Both the position numbers and the translations under genes were made by a program. A stretch of 64,000 bases of DNA, from contig JAJRZI010000009.1 in the NCBI GenBank assembly GCA_024275295.1, forward strand, positions 1 to 64,000. The letters run 5' to 3'. The stretch comes from Gammaproteobacteria bacterium. Lineage in GTDB: Bacteria; Pseudomonadota; Gammaproteobacteria; Chromatiales; Chromatiaceae. Shown in pieces: positions 1 through 9,251 of this stretch. Position 1 is the first letter of the stretch, and every line of letters starts with the position of its first letter. Below the pieces are notes generated by a model. The model searched no databases. It saw only the letters and a list, made by a program, of their open reading frames with translations, and was not told the DNA's origin.

Positions 1-70
1 ACAAGGAGCAATATACCTGGAGAAAAGGCCTGCATCTCAGCAGAAAATGTAATTTCCCGAACCAAAATTT

Positions 71-135
71 TGGAGGCGGGTATCGAACCGACACAGAGTA
101 TTTCTGCGTCAGACAGTTAAACCCGACAGACTCCT
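71..135 (-). other. Possible tRNA/tmRNA 3'-end-like fragment
   Basis: Read on the minus strand, this stretch ends with a T-loop-like GGTTCGATACC followed by CGCCTCCA. A GGAG about 60 nt upstream could pair with the terminal CTCC. The T stem has one mismatch, there is no recognisable D arm and no complete anticodon arm, so it is not a working tRNA. It might be a remnant of a tRNA or tmRNA 3' end, such as is left at an integration site, or chance resemblance. No gene is visible in bases 1-246. Confidence 0.2.
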
Positions 136-246
136 AGAAAACCAATTGCACTAAACATCATCAAACTCAATGCCACTGGTGCGTATCTTTGAATTATCCC
201 TGCCAATGGAGAACCTCTTACCTATATTTTGTTGCTGCAAGCCCAA

Positions 247-675
247 TCAATATCTTTTCTTGTCACTGATTTTATAACCCTCTCGATCAGGTTTCCATCC
301 CCAGGCATAAGACTGAAGATTACGAATAGCCGCCCACAACGCCTCATCATATGATTTATCACTAAACCCGCAGCCATAGGTGGTTCTATCCCATCCACGC
401 GCACTCTTATAATTACTCTTAATGATGATCACGTAGGCATGTTCCAGCTCTGTCGTAATCTGTGGAAATAGATATTTATAACCCAGCTTCCGCAATTTCT
501 GCTTTGCTTGAGCCAGCGCCACTTCAGCTGACTCGGGTGAATGCACCCATTCAATCGCCTTGGAGTCTCCCTTATCCTTGGCAATTACACAGGCCGCACC
601 CGCCATTGCATCTCCAGACAGGGGCAACCATAAGAACAACCCGATAAGGCATGCTGATAAACAGTAGATTTTCAC
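247..675 (-). CDS. Hypothetical secreted protein, 142 aa
   Basis: The N-terminus (about residues 1-26) is a typical signal peptide: one Lys, a hydrophobic stretch, then an A-x-A-type site near AMAGA, so export to the periplasm is likely. The mature part has two Cys (in AACVIA and YGCGF) that could form a disulfide. Its C-terminal half, with YGCGFSDKSYDEALWAA, loosely resembles small secreted DUF4189-like proteins, but I do not recognise the family with confidence. It is a stand-alone gene, divergent from the next gene, with which it shares a short intergenic region. Function unknown. Confidence 0.65.
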   Translation of the reverse strand: MKIYCLSACLIGLFLWLPLSGDAMAGAACVIAKDKGDSKAIEWVHSPESAEVALAQAKQKLRKLGYKYLFPQITTELEHAYVIIIKSNYKSARGWDRTTYGCGFSDKSYDEALWAAIRNLQSYAWGWKPDREGYKISDKKRY

Positions 676-764
676 AAACAGCTCCTATTCATAACAAATA
701 TACCCGGAGGGATGGCACTGAAAAAGGATTCCAACTATCCTTAGAAGTATAGGAGTTATCACTC

Positions 765-1703
765 ATGAATTCACAACAAGAACAACTGCACTTTTCACAA
801 GTCCATATCGATGCGGCACGCAATGCTACAGACGATTTCAATGCCTTTCATGACCCCTATAAGTGGAATGCCATCCACGGCAATCCCTTTGGATCACCCA
901 TTGCATTGGGTTTTCAGCTGGAAGCCCTGATCGAATCCAGAATCAAACAGTTTCGTGAAGAGCATCATGAGACTGCACTGCTTGCAAAACATAATCTACA
1001 CTTCTCCAACTTCCAGATCTCATTTGCTGATGCCGTACTGCCTGATGAGGCATTTGAGATCACCATCAAGCCCACGGCCAACCATATCGACAACAAGGCA
1101 CAAATAGGCAACCGCATCGCTATCCGCAAGGGACGCCGCTTAGTGGTGATGGGGTATCAGCGGGAATCACAGGAGCCGCTGATCGCTCCAGGCGCCGATT
1201 TTTCGGCCATCGGAGATCTCCGATCCATCAGTGACCGCAGCCATATAATGGATGGTCGTTATTTTCTAAAACGGAAATTTATGAATACCAGCAATGGCAA
1301 AAACTTCCTGGTTGGCTCGCTGGTTGACCAACACCTTTACTTTGACGAACTGGAGGATCGGGTTGAGTTCCCCGGCATGTTTCCTGTCGCCCTGCTCTCT
1401 TGCGCCCTGCTGGAAAAGGTCAAACAGGCGGGACACGATTTCTATGGCAAACCCATGGTTTACACTCAACACGCCCTGTCGATAGATCGCCGGCATCTGT
1501 CCACGCTACGCAGCAATGATTGCCTGCACATGCTGGTGCAGGGGCCAGAAACGGTGGCACCAGAAAAAGGATTGGGCAGAATGGATATTCCACAGACCGC
1601 TTACAACTGCTTTGGCCTCATCCACGACAACCAGATTCTCTACCGCGCCAGAGTCCATATGGCGCTACTGGAAGATGTCATTGCCACATCCAAGGCAGCC
1701 TGA
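765..1703 (+). CDS. Hypothetical hotdog-fold-like protein, 312 aa
   Basis: The start is preceded by a good ribosome-binding site (AGGAG about 8 nt upstream). Residues about 10-60 contain DDFNAFHDPYKW followed by GSPIALGFQLEAL. This arrangement is typical of MaoC-like or DUF3581-like hotdog proteins, where an N-x-x-H-D motif precedes a Gly-rich helix. The second half (around FPGMFPVALLSCALLEK) could be a second, diverged hotdog unit, giving a double-hotdog protein; this is inference. No signal peptide or membrane segment is visible, so it should be cytoplasmic, perhaps acting on acyl thioesters. Substrate unknown. It is followed by a promoter for rapA, so it is probably transcribed separately. 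Confidence 0.7.
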   Translation: MNSQQEQLHFSQVHIDAARNATDDFNAFHDPYKWNAIHGNPFGSPIALGFQLEALIESRIKQFREEHHETALLAKHNLHFSNFQISFADAVLPDEAFEITIKPTANHIDNKAQIGNRIAIRKGRRLVVMGYQRESQEPLIAPGADFSAIGDLRSISDRSHIMDGRYFLKRKFMNTSNGKNFLVGSLVDQHLYFDELEDRVEFPGMFPVALLSCALLEKVKQAGHDFYGKPMVYTQHALSIDRRHLSTLRSNDCLHMLVQGPETVAPEKGLGRMDIPQTAYNCFGLIHDNQILYRARVHMALLEDVIATSKAA

Positions 1704-1725
1704 CACCCCGCCAGACCCACCCACA

Positions 1726-1755
1726 TTGCCAGTTGGCCTCTTTTTGCTATAGAAT
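1726..1755 (+). promoter_or_regulatory. Probable sigma-70 promoter of rapA
   Basis: TTGCCA at 1726-1731 and TATAGA at 1748-1753 (or TAGAAT at 1750-1755) are spaced 16 or 18 bp. They lie about 75 bp upstream of the rapA start, between the stop of the preceding gene and rapA. Confidence 0.45.
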
Positions 1756-1827
1756 GCGCGACTTTTTTGCGCCGCCCCAGACTCTTTTCATACGTCTGAA
1801 AATCACACCTGTTCTTGGAGACATAGC

Positions 1828-4611
1828 TTGCAATTCATTCCCGGCCAACGATGGACCAGCAATACCGAACCTGAACTGGGACTTGGCACCCTGCTGGCGA
1901 TTGAAGGGCGCACTGTCCGCATCATCTTTCTTGCCACCGGCGACATCCGCAACTACGCCATTGGCAACATGCCGCTGAGCCGGGTCAGATTTGAGTCGGG
2001 TGATCGGGTCGAAAGCCACGAAGGCTGGTTTCTAAACATTGAGCAGGTCACTGAGGAGAACGGGCTACTTATCTATCAGGGAAAGCGGGATGATGGCAGC
2101 AACAGCCTCCTGGCCGAAGGAGAGCTGAGCAACTTTATCCAGTTCAACAAGCCTCAAGAACGGCTCTTTGCCGGGCAGATCGACGAAGACCGCTGGTTTG
2201 AACTGCGCTATGAGACCCTGCAGCAGATCAACCGGCTGGAGCAGTCACTCGTACTCGGCCTCGGTGGCGGACGCACCAGCCTGCTGCCACCCCAGCTCTA
2301 CATCGCCCATGAGGTCGCCCATCGGCACGCCCCCCGCGTACTGCTGGCAGACGAGGTTGGACTTGGCAAAACCATTGAGGCCTGTCTGATCCTGCATCAC
2401 CAGCTGCTCACCGGTCGTACCCAACGCGCCCTGATCGTGGTGCCTGAACCCCTGATGCACCAATGGTTGGTTGAGCTGCTGCGCCGTTTCAACCTTCATT
2501 TCAGCATCTTTGACGAGCAGCGATGCCAGGCCATCGAGACATCAGGCCAGGCCACCAACCCCTTCCAGGCAGAACAGTTGGTGCTCTGCAGTCTGGAGCT
2601 GTTCACCCAGTCACAGCAACGTCAGCAGCAGGTTATACAAGGCGAGTGGGATCTGCTCATTGTGGATGAGGCTCATCATCTGAAGTGGTCAGAGACCGAT
2701 AGCAGCCCTGAATACCAAATTATTGAGCAGCTGGCCAAACACACATTGGGCGTACTGCTACTCACCGCCACCCCGGAACAACTTGGGCGCGCCGGACACT
2801 TCGCCCGCCTGCGGCTACTCGACCCCGACCGCTTCTATGACCTCAACAGCTTCCGTGAGGAGGAGGCACTCTACGAACCCATCGCAGATGCAGTAGAGAA
2901 ACTCCTGGCAGATGAACCACTTCCCACCCAGAGCACCCAACACCTGTTAAAGAGCCTGGGCGAAGAGGATGCAGCACCTCTCCTGCAACAGTTGAATGAC
3001 AATGCAATCGACACCGCACAGCGCAAAGAGTCACGCAACAGACTCATTGAGATGCTACTCGATCAACACGGCACCGGCCGCGTGCTGTTCCGCAACACCC
3101 GCAGCCAGGTCAAAGGGTTCCCAAAACGAAGACTTCTGCCTCACCCACTCACACAAACAGACGGCACCACAGATCCGCGCATAGATTGGCTGATCCAGAC
3201 CCTGCGTTCACACAAAGAGAAAAAGATTCTACTGATCTGTGCCAAAGCCAAGACGGCCGTCCAACTGGAAAAAACACTGCGCACCCGTGAAGGTATCCGT
3301 AGCGCTCTCTTCCATGAAGGCATGAGTATCATCGAACGTGATCGTGCCGCCGCCTGGTTTGCCGACCCAGAAGATGGCGTGCAGCTACTGCTCTGTTCCG
3401 AGATTGGCAGTGAGGGACGTAACTTTCAGTTCGCACACCATCTGATACTGTTTGATCTGCCACTGGACCCCGACCTGCTGGAGCAACGCATCGGTCGTCT
3501 GGATCGCATCGGCCAACGGGAGACCATTCAAATCCATGTACCCGTTATTGAAGGGAGCAAGCAAGAGATACTGCAACGCTGGTTCCACGAAGGACTTAAT
3601 GCCTTTGAGGATATCTGTCCTGCCGGTCATAAGATCTTCAGTGATCTCCACCCTGCCCTGACAGCGGCGCTGGAATCCCCCGAAGATATCCGCAAGGTCA
3701 ATGACCTGATCAACACCACACGCAAGCAACACGCCTTGGCTCACGAGGCGCTGAAACGGGGACGCGATCACCTGTTAGAGCTAAACTCCTGCCGCAAAGA
3801 GATCGCCAACAAACTGCGTGCCGAGATTGAAGCCATCGATAACAGCCCCACCCTGGCAGGCTACATGCAACGCCTGTTTGACTGTTTCGCCATTGAGCTG
3901 GAAGAGCACTCAGCAGGCAGCCACATCATCCGCCCATCCGATCACATGCAGTGTGACAACTTCCCCTGCCTGCCCGCAGAAGGGCTGACATTCACCTACC
4001 AGCGCAATATCGCACTCAGCCATGAAGATCGCCACTTCCTCACCTGGGAACACCCCATGGTGCAGGATGCCATGGAGATGGTCATCAGCAGTGAGACCGG
4101 CAACTGTGCCGTTACCACGGCCAAGCACCCTGCAATTGAACCGGGCACCCTGCTACTGGAGACCCTGTTTCTACTGGAGTGTGTCGCACCCAAAGCGCTA
4201 CGGGCTGGCCGCTTCCTGCCGCCCACCACACTCAGACTGGTGCTTGATGAAGCGTTCACCGAACGCGGCAACAGCCTGAGTCATGCTGATCTTTCAAAGG
4301 AAGGGCCGCCGATAGATCGTAACGGTGCCGCTGAGATCGCTCGCAAACGTCGTTCACAGATCATCAAAATGCTAAGCAAAGCCGAGCAGGAAGCCACAGA
4401 GCAGACACCTGCCATTGTCCGTCAGGCGCTGAATCAGACCCTGGCAACTTACACCAGCGAAATCCGCCGCCTGGCAGCCCTGAAGCGGGTCAACCCAAAT
4501 GTACGTGATGATGAGATCGAGATGCTCCAGCAAGAGCTACGTTCACTGCATCAACACATACAAGGGGCGCGCCTGCGCCTGGAAGCTGTGCGCGTTGTTG
4601 TTGGCTGTTAA
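1828..4611 (+). CDS. rapA: RNA polymerase-associated protein RapA (Swi2/Snf2 ATPase)
   Basis: RapA (HepA) binds RNA polymerase and uses ATP hydrolysis to help recycle it after transcription. The whole protein follows the known family sequence from the N-terminal GQRWTSNTEPELGLG through the tandem Tudor-like region. Motor motifs: Walker A DEVGLGKT (about 175-182), DEAHH (about 280), TATPEQL, HEGMSIIERDRAAAWFA and EQRIGRLDRIGQ of the second RecA lobe. It ends near the usual family C-terminus. At 927 aa it is about 40 aa shorter than the 968-aa E. coli protein, mainly because an insert after GFPKR is missing. Translation starts at TTG 1828, supported by GGAG 8 nt upstream and by the conserved N-terminus. 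Confidence 0.97.
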   Translation: MQFIPGQRWTSNTEPELGLGTLLAIEGRTVRIIFLATGDIRNYAIGNMPLSRVRFESGDRVESHEGWFLNIEQVTEENGLLIYQGKRDDGSNSLLAEGELSNFIQFNKPQERLFAGQIDEDRWFELRYETLQQINRLEQSLVLGLGGGRTSLLPPQLYIAHEVAHRHAPRVLLADEVGLGKTIEACLILHHQLLTGRTQRALIVVPEPLMHQWLVELLRRFNLHFSIFDEQRCQAIETSGQATNPFQAEQLVLCSLELFTQSQQRQQQVIQGEWDLLIVDEAHHLKWSETDSSPEYQIIEQLAKHTLGVLLLTATPEQLGRAGHFARLRLLDPDRFYDLNSFREEEALYEPIADAVEKLLADEPLPTQSTQHLLKSLGEEDAAPLLQQLNDNAIDTAQRKESRNRLIEMLLDQHGTGRVLFRNTRSQVKGFPKRRLLPHPLTQTDGTTDPRIDWLIQTLRSHKEKKILLICAKAKTAVQLEKTLRTREGIRSALFHEGMSIIERDRAAAWFADPEDGVQLLLCSEIGSEGRNFQFAHHLILFDLPLDPDLLEQRIGRLDRIGQRETIQIHVPVIEGSKQEILQRWFHEGLNAFEDICPAGHKIFSDLHPALTAALESPEDIRKVNDLINTTRKQHALAHEALKRGRDHLLELNSCRKEIANKLRAEIEAIDNSPTLAGYMQRLFDCFAIELEEHSAGSHIIRPSDHMQCDNFPCLPAEGLTFTYQRNIALSHEDRHFLTWEHPMVQDAMEMVISSETGNCAVTTAKHPAIEPGTLLLETLFLLECVAPKALRAGRFLPPTTLRLVLDEAFTERGNSLSHADLSKEGPPIDRNGAAEIARKRRSQIIKMLSKAEQEATEQTPAIVRQALNQTLATYTSEIRRLAALKRVNPNVRDDEIEMLQQELRSLHQHIQGARLRLEAVRVVVGC

Positions 4612-4666
4612 AATTTATTCAAGATCAGCCAGTTAAAATTATTTTGCCCTGGATCAGAGCTTAACC

Positions 4667-4695
4667 TTGACCCAACCCAACGGGGGCATTATTAT
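4667..4695 (+). promoter_or_regulatory. Promoter of tRNA-Asn
   Basis: TTGACC (4667-4672) and TATTAT (4690-4695) are separated by exactly 17 bp. The -10 ends 18 bp before the mature tRNA 5' end, which is where a short-leader tRNA promoter is expected. Confidence 0.6.
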
Positions 4696-4713
4696 ACGCG
4701 GCCTCAACACCAT

Positions 4714-4789
4714 TCCCCGGTAGCTCAGTCGGTAGAGCGGGTGACTGTTAATCACTAGGTCGGCAGTTCGAGCCTGTCCCGGGGAGCCA
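4714..4789 (+). tRNA. tRNA-Asn (anticodon GTT)
   Basis: The 76-nt sequence folds as a complete cloverleaf. The acceptor TCCCCGG pairs with CCGGGGA, the D arm contains AGCTCAGTCGGTAGAGC, the anticodon loop is CTGTTAA (anticodon GTT, Asn), the T arm contains TTCGAGC, and the 3' CCA is encoded. It has its own promoter upstream and terminator downstream. Confidence 0.97.
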
Positions 4790-4797
4790 TATGAGAT

Positions 4798-4832
4798 AAG
4801 GGCTTAGCTGAATTCAGCTAGGCCCTTTTTGT
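4798..4832 (+). terminator. Rho-independent terminator after tRNA-Asn
   Basis: AAGGGC and TAGCTGAA pair with TTCAGCTA and GCCCTT (one T-G wobble), followed by a run of five T's. It ends the tRNA transcript. The stem could also act on transcripts arriving from nrdJb on the other strand, but there the T run is poor. Confidence 0.85.
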
Positions 4833-4873
4833 TTGGGGCTACGTTTAGAATAAGGGCCGTAATCCTGGACTGA

Positions 4874-5578
4874 TCAGGAACACTTGGAATCTCCACAATT
4901 CAAACAAGTCAAACAACCATCCATCTGAATCATCGCCTTGGTATTACACTTTTTGCATAGCTGTGCGCCATCAGGAAATTCACTGCCATGCTCGTTATCC
5001 TTCATCTGGATGGAGGATTCAAACTGTTCGCGCTTCTCGTCCAAAATTTTCTGTTGATGCTCGCTGGGCGTCTCCTCCTTGAGCATGCCAATCATCACCA
5101 GATGGCAGTAGATGACATCACCGATCTCAGCCACCAGTGATGGCATAAACTTGCCGCCTTTTTTGAAGTAGCCGCCACTGGGGTCAAACACCGAACGCAG
5201 CTCTTCCACCAGAAAGGTAACATCACCACCCTTGCGAAATACGGCTGAGATAATCCGGGTCAGCGCCACAATCCACTGGAAGTGATCCATGTTTTTGGAG
5301 TTGATGAAAACCTCAAACGGCCGCCGCACCTCATGGGGTGTGCCCTGGTTCAGGATGATGTCGTTGATCGTGACATAGAGTGCATGGTCGGAGAGCGGTG
5401 TTTTGATCTTGTAGGTGGATCCAAACAGCATCTCTGGCCGGGCGACCTTTTCATGCATCTGCACGATATTGCTCTCCTGCTCCTGGGCTTGGGCCTGTTC
5501 GGCATTTGCCTTTGCATCCTCTTCCTTAAGAACAGTGTAACCCGCAATTTTCTGATCAATTTTGATAGCCATTGTCAT
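4874..5578 (-). CDS. nrdJb: Class II ribonucleotide reductase, C-terminal subunit NrdJb
   Basis: This 234-aa protein carries the C-terminal portion of an adenosylcobalamin-dependent ribonucleotide reductase. It ends in a Cys-rich tail with CKKC, CLTC and NCGDSKC. In the family such terminal cysteines shuttle electrons to the active site. It starts 31 nt downstream of nrdJa, so the two are co-transcribed. The split of NrdJ into a large catalytic and a small C-terminal polypeptide is known from Pseudomonas aeruginosa, and the lengths match that organisation. The boundary is a real gene break: each frame has its own stop and start, with no overlapping continuation. Confidence 0.93.
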   Translation of the reverse strand: MTMAIKIDQKIAGYTVLKEEDAKANAEQAQAQEQESNIVQMHEKVARPEMLFGSTYKIKTPLSDHALYVTINDIILNQGTPHEVRRPFEVFINSKNMDHFQWIVALTRIISAVFRKGGDVTFLVEELRSVFDPSGGYFKKGGKFMPSLVAEIGDVIYCHLVMIGMLKEETPSEHQQKILDEKREQFESSIQMKDNEHGSEFPDGAQLCKKCNTKAMIQMDGCLTCLNCGDSKCS

Positions 5579-5609
5579 AACCTTTATTCAGCGCGCAATA
5601 AATGCTGCT

Positions 5610-7769
5610 TTAGAATTTTCCGTAGTACCCTTCCTTCAGGGCATCAAAGAGATTGGCGGCGGTGTGCGTCTCGCCATCATACTCAATCTCTTCATTACCT
5701 TTGACCTCTACCACTGAACCATCGGCCAGCGTGAAGCAGTAGGTCGTGTTTTCCAGATCCTGCTCTTTTACCAACACCCCCTGGAACGCCTCCGGGTTGA
5801 AGCGGAAGGTGGTGCAACCCTTCAACCCCTGCTCATAGGCGTAGAGGTAGATATCTTTGAAATCCTCGTAGGGGTAATCCGTCGGCACATTGGCCGTCTT
5901 TGAGATGGATGAGTCGATCCACTTCTGCGCTGCGGCCTGCACATCGACATGCTGTTTGGGACTGATATCGTCTGCAGCGATGAAGTAGTCCGGCAGTTGC
6001 TCACTCTCGATTTCGGAATAGGGCATCGCAGCAGCATTGACCAGCTCACGATAGGCCAGCAGCTCATAGCTGAAGACATCGACCTTCTCTTTGCTCTTCT
6101 TCCCTTCACGGATGATATTGCGTGCGTAATGGTGGGCAAAGCTGGGTTCAATGCCATTACTGGCATTATTGGCCAGCGACAGTGAAATGGTGCCGGTGGG
6201 CGCAATGGAGCTGTGGTGACTGAAGCGGCTGCCCGTCTCTGACAGCGCCTCCACCAGTGCGGGATCTTCCTTCGCCAGCTGCTGCATATAACGGCTGTAT
6301 TTGGAGAAGAGCACCCGGCCTTTGAGGCTATCGCCAATCTGCCAGCCATCCACCACCATCTCTGGGCGCCGGGAGAGCATCTCTGGGGTAACGATAAAAT
6401 CTTCATCCATAATGGGCGCAGCACCCTTCTCATTGGCCAGTTCCAGGCCGGCTTTCCACCCTTCCAGGGCTAAGGTCTTGGTGACCTTCTCAGTAAATTC
6501 GAGCGACTCATCAGAGCCATATTTCATGCACATCATGGTCATGGTGGAGCCAAGCCCCAGGTAACCCATGCCGTGACGGCGTTTGCGCATGATCTCATCA
6601 CGCTGTTCCTGCAGCGGCAGGCCATTAACCTCTACCACATTGTCCAGCATGCGGGTGAAGACGGCAATCACCTCGCCAAAGCTCTCCCAGTCAAAGTGGG
6701 CCTCCGGGGTAAAGGGCTTGCGCACAAACTTGGTCAGATTGATAGAACCCAGCAGGCAGGCACCGTAAGGTGGCAACGGCTGTTCGCCACAAGGATTGGT
6801 GGCGCGGACATTCTCGCAGAACCAGTTGTTGTTCATCTCATTGACCTTGTCGATCAGGATGAAGCCCGGCTCCGCATAATCATAGGTGGAACCCATGATG
6901 ACATCCCACAGACGACGGGCGCGGATGATCTTGTAGACCTTACAGGCAATCAGGCCGGTCTCGTCGGTGATGTAGCCGTTCTTGTCCGGCCACTCACGCC
7001 ATACGACCTGCTCGGCATTGCCCAGATCCAGCTTATCGTCCGCCACCTCTTTCTCGGTGACCGGGAAGGCCAGCTCCCAACTGCTGTCATTCTTGACCGC
7101 TTCCATGAACTCCTCGGTGATCAGCAGCGAGAGGTTGAACTGGCGCAGGCGGCCATCCTCACGCTTGGCGCAGATGAAATCCATCACATCGGGATGCCCG
7201 ATATCAAAGGTGGCCATCTGCGCACCACGGCGACCACCGGCCGATGAGACGGTGAAACACATCTTGTCGTAGATATCCATAAAGGAGAGCGGCCCGGAGG
7301 TGTAGGCACCTGCACCACTGACGTAGGCTCCTTTGGGGCGCAGAGTTGAGAACTCATAGCCAATGCCGCAACCTGCCTTCAGCGTCAGACCCGCCTCATG
7401 CACCTTGCCGAGGATGTCGTTCATTGAATCGGTCACCATACCGGAGACGGTACAGTTGATGGTGGAGGTCGCAGGTTTGTAGGCCTGGGCGCCCGCATTT
7501 GAGGTGATGCGGCCAGCCGGAATAGCACCATTGCGCAACGCCCAGAGGAAGCGTTCCTCCCATTCATGCTGTTTCTCAGGGCCGCCCTCTTCGATCTCGG
7601 CCAATGCCCTGGCCACACGGCGGTAGGTGCCATCGACATCGGCATCCACTGCTTCACCGTCTTTGGTCTTGAGGCGGTACTTGGTATTCCAGATATCCTG
7701 GGAGGCTGCTTGTAGTGGAATATCAATCGTCATGGCTGATGGAACAGCTTTAAGATGAGCGGTCTTCAT
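5610..7769 (-). CDS. nrdJa: Adenosylcobalamin-dependent ribonucleotide reductase, catalytic subunit NrdJa
   Basis: It reduces ribonucleotides to deoxyribonucleotides using B12 to make a thiyl radical, independently of oxygen. Diagnostic motifs in the 719 aa include TINCTVSG (N-terminal redox Cys), NPCGEQPLPPYGAC with the radical Cys and the Glu of the N-x-C-G-E loop, GSINL, and SIAPTGTISL. First gene of the nrdJa-nrdJb operon. Two NrdR boxes lie upstream, so repression by NrdR when dATP/ATP is high is expected. No cobalamin riboswitch was seen in the leader. No nrdAB or nrdD is present in the window. Confidence 0.96.
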   Translation of the reverse strand: MKTAHLKAVPSAMTIDIPLQAASQDIWNTKYRLKTKDGEAVDADVDGTYRRVARALAEIEEGGPEKQHEWEERFLWALRNGAIPAGRITSNAGAQAYKPATSTINCTVSGMVTDSMNDILGKVHEAGLTLKAGCGIGYEFSTLRPKGAYVSGAGAYTSGPLSFMDIYDKMCFTVSSAGGRRGAQMATFDIGHPDVMDFICAKREDGRLRQFNLSLLITEEFMEAVKNDSSWELAFPVTEKEVADDKLDLGNAEQVVWREWPDKNGYITDETGLIACKVYKIIRARRLWDVIMGSTYDYAEPGFILIDKVNEMNNNWFCENVRATNPCGEQPLPPYGACLLGSINLTKFVRKPFTPEAHFDWESFGEVIAVFTRMLDNVVEVNGLPLQEQRDEIMRKRRHGMGYLGLGSTMTMMCMKYGSDESLEFTEKVTKTLALEGWKAGLELANEKGAAPIMDEDFIVTPEMLSRRPEMVVDGWQIGDSLKGRVLFSKYSRYMQQLAKEDPALVEALSETGSRFSHHSSIAPTGTISLSLANNASNGIEPSFAHHYARNIIREGKKSKEKVDVFSYELLAYRELVNAAAMPYSEIESEQLPDYFIAADDISPKQHVDVQAAAQKWIDSSISKTANVPTDYPYEDFKDIYLYAYEQGLKGCTTFRFNPEAFQGVLVKEQDLENTTYCFTLADGSVVEVKGNEEIEYDGETHTAANLFDALKEGYYGKF

Positions 7770-7957
7770 TTTTGAGAACCCTGATCAAGTTAAGTTTGCT
7801 ATAGCAGACCGACATATCAGCCACCCTTTTTGGTGGATATATGGCAACTGCCAGGAATAAGTTTTTATTCAAAAACGTAGTACAGCCAAAAAGTTTGCTG
7901 CTAATAACTTAGGAGTAGACTTGAAAGGGCCAAATGTCAACAACTTAAAAACCGCGC

Positions 7958-8015
7958 ACCCTATATATTGTATATATTATCGCCTATCCAGACTGCAAAA
8001 CACAATATGTTGTGT
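7958..8015 (-). promoter_or_regulatory. Two NrdR boxes flanking the nrdJ promoter
   Basis: ACACAATATGTTGTGT (8000-8015) is a near-perfect palindrome of the NrdR type. ACCCTATATATTGTAT (7958-7973) is a second, weaker match. Box starts are 42 bp apart, four helical turns, so both face the same side of DNA. On the minus strand a TTGTGT / GATAAT pair with 18-bp spacing fits between and into the boxes. An alternative promoter (TTGACA at 7935-7940 with a poor -10 TACTCC) lies nearer the gene. The remaining nrdJa-cysK gap (7770-8217) holds only this region and the cysK terminator. Confidence 0.7.
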
Positions 8016-8140
8016 TTGCGAGAAGAAGCCTAAGCCTATCAAAAGCGGCTGTCAAGTCTCCTAAAATAGGGGTAATTTACCAAGAAACAGCTGCTACAAC
8101 AGAGAGATAATGGCGATATCCCGACCGCCGGTAAGTAAAA

Positions 8141-8168
8141 TTTTTTTAAAATTGTGGCTGTTCAGCCG
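8141..8168 (-). terminator. Probable terminator of cysK
   Basis: On the minus strand GGCTGAACAGCC forms a short hairpin just downstream of cysK, followed by an AT-rich stretch with runs AATTTT and AATTTTAC. The stem is short, so confidence is moderate. Confidence 0.4.
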
Positions 8169-8217
8169 CTTTGTAGGGCTGCATATTGAGGAGCGCGGGG
8201 AGGCTTGTGAAGGGTTA

Positions 8218-9174
8218 TTAATCCGTAATATCTTCGAATAGGATGCTGGAGAGATAACGCTCACCCGAATCCGGCATGATGGCCACGATGGTCTTGCCTG
8301 CAAATTCAGGTTGCCGCGCCAAACGCGCTGCAACAGCTGCGGCCGCACCACAAGAGATACCGGAGAGGATACCCTCTTCCGTCGCCAGACGGCGGGCAAA
8401 CTCAATGGCCTCTTCATTCTCGACCTGCTCTACCCGATCTACAATCGAGAGATCCAGCGCATCAGGAATAAAACCCGCGCCAATCCCCTGGATCTTGTGC
8501 GGGCCTGGGGTCAGCTCTTCACCGGCCAGCGCCTGGGCGATGACCGGGCTGGCGGTCGGCTCTACCGCGACGGAGAGGATATCCCTGCCACAGGTTTTTT
8601 TGATGTAGCGCGAAATGCCGGTGATGGTACCGCCAGTTCCAACGCCTGAGATCAGCACATCAATCTGACCATCGGTGGCATCCCAGATCTCTGGCCCCGT
8701 GGTCTGCTCATGGATTGCCGGATTGGCAGGGTTCTTGAACTGCTGTGGCAAGTAGTAGTGATCAGTATCCTGCGCCACAATCTCCTCTGCCTTGGCGATG
8801 GCGCCCGGCATGCCTTTAGCACCTGCAGTCAACACCAGATTAGCACCCAGTGCCTTGAGCACTTTGCGGCGCTCCAGGCTCATAGTATCTGGCATCACCA
8901 GGGTGATGTCGTAGCCACGAGAGGCGCAGACAAAGGCCAATGCAATACCGGTATTACCACTGGTTGGCTCAACCACCGCCATGCCCGGTTTGAGCAGCCC
9001 CTGTTTTTCAGCCTCCCAAACCATGGCGGCACCAATCCGGCACTTTACAGAATAGGCTGGATTGCGGCCTTCAATCTTGGCCAGCACCAGTGCCTTATCC
9101 GCATCAACTACCTTGTTCAGTTTGATCAGTGGAGTGTTGCCGATAGAGAGCGAGTTATCTTCAAAATAGTTCAT
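8218..9174 (-). CDS. cysK: Cysteine synthase A (O-acetylserine sulfhydrylase)
   Basis: This PLP enzyme makes L-cysteine from O-acetylserine and sulfide in the cytoplasm. Visible motifs: [10 protein letters not shown] at the N-terminus; the PLP lysine in NPAYSVKCR; the substrate loop [12 protein letters not shown]; the Gly-rich phosphate loop [10 protein letters not shown]; and [10 protein letters not shown] near the C-terminus. The 318-aa length is normal. The start is supported by an AAGGAAG ribosome-binding site. It appears monocistronic, with its own likely terminator and a 77-nt gap from trhP upstream. Confidence 0.96.
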   Translation of the reverse strand: MNYFEDNSLSIGNTPLIKLNKVVDADKALVLAKIEGRNPAYSVKCRIGAAMVWEAEKQGLLKPGMAVVEPTSGNTGIALAFVCASRGYDITLVMPDTMSLERRKVLKALGANLVLTAGAKGMPGAIAKAEEIVAQDTDHYYLPQQFKNPANPAIHEQTTGPEIWDATDGQIDVLISGVGTGGTITGISRYIKKTCGRDILSVAVEPTASPVIAQALAGEELTPGPHKIQGIGAGFIPDALDLSIVDRVEQVENEEAIEFARRLATEEGILSGISCGAAAAVAARLARQPEFAGKTIVAIMPDSGERYLSSILFEDITD

Positions 9175-9251
9175 GCGATATCTTCCTTACCTGAATTAGA
9201 TTGGATACAAAAGGCACAGTTTTTTGATATTCAACTTTTTTCCGCTTAATT

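Noticed and set aside
6573-7247. 224-aa plus-strand frame opposite nrdJa
   Set aside because: Antisense shadow of a strongly conserved gene.
7770-8217. Cobalamin riboswitch before the B12-dependent nrdJ
   Set aside because: I looked for the B12-box core (GCCACTG) and the paired stems on the minus strand and did not find them.
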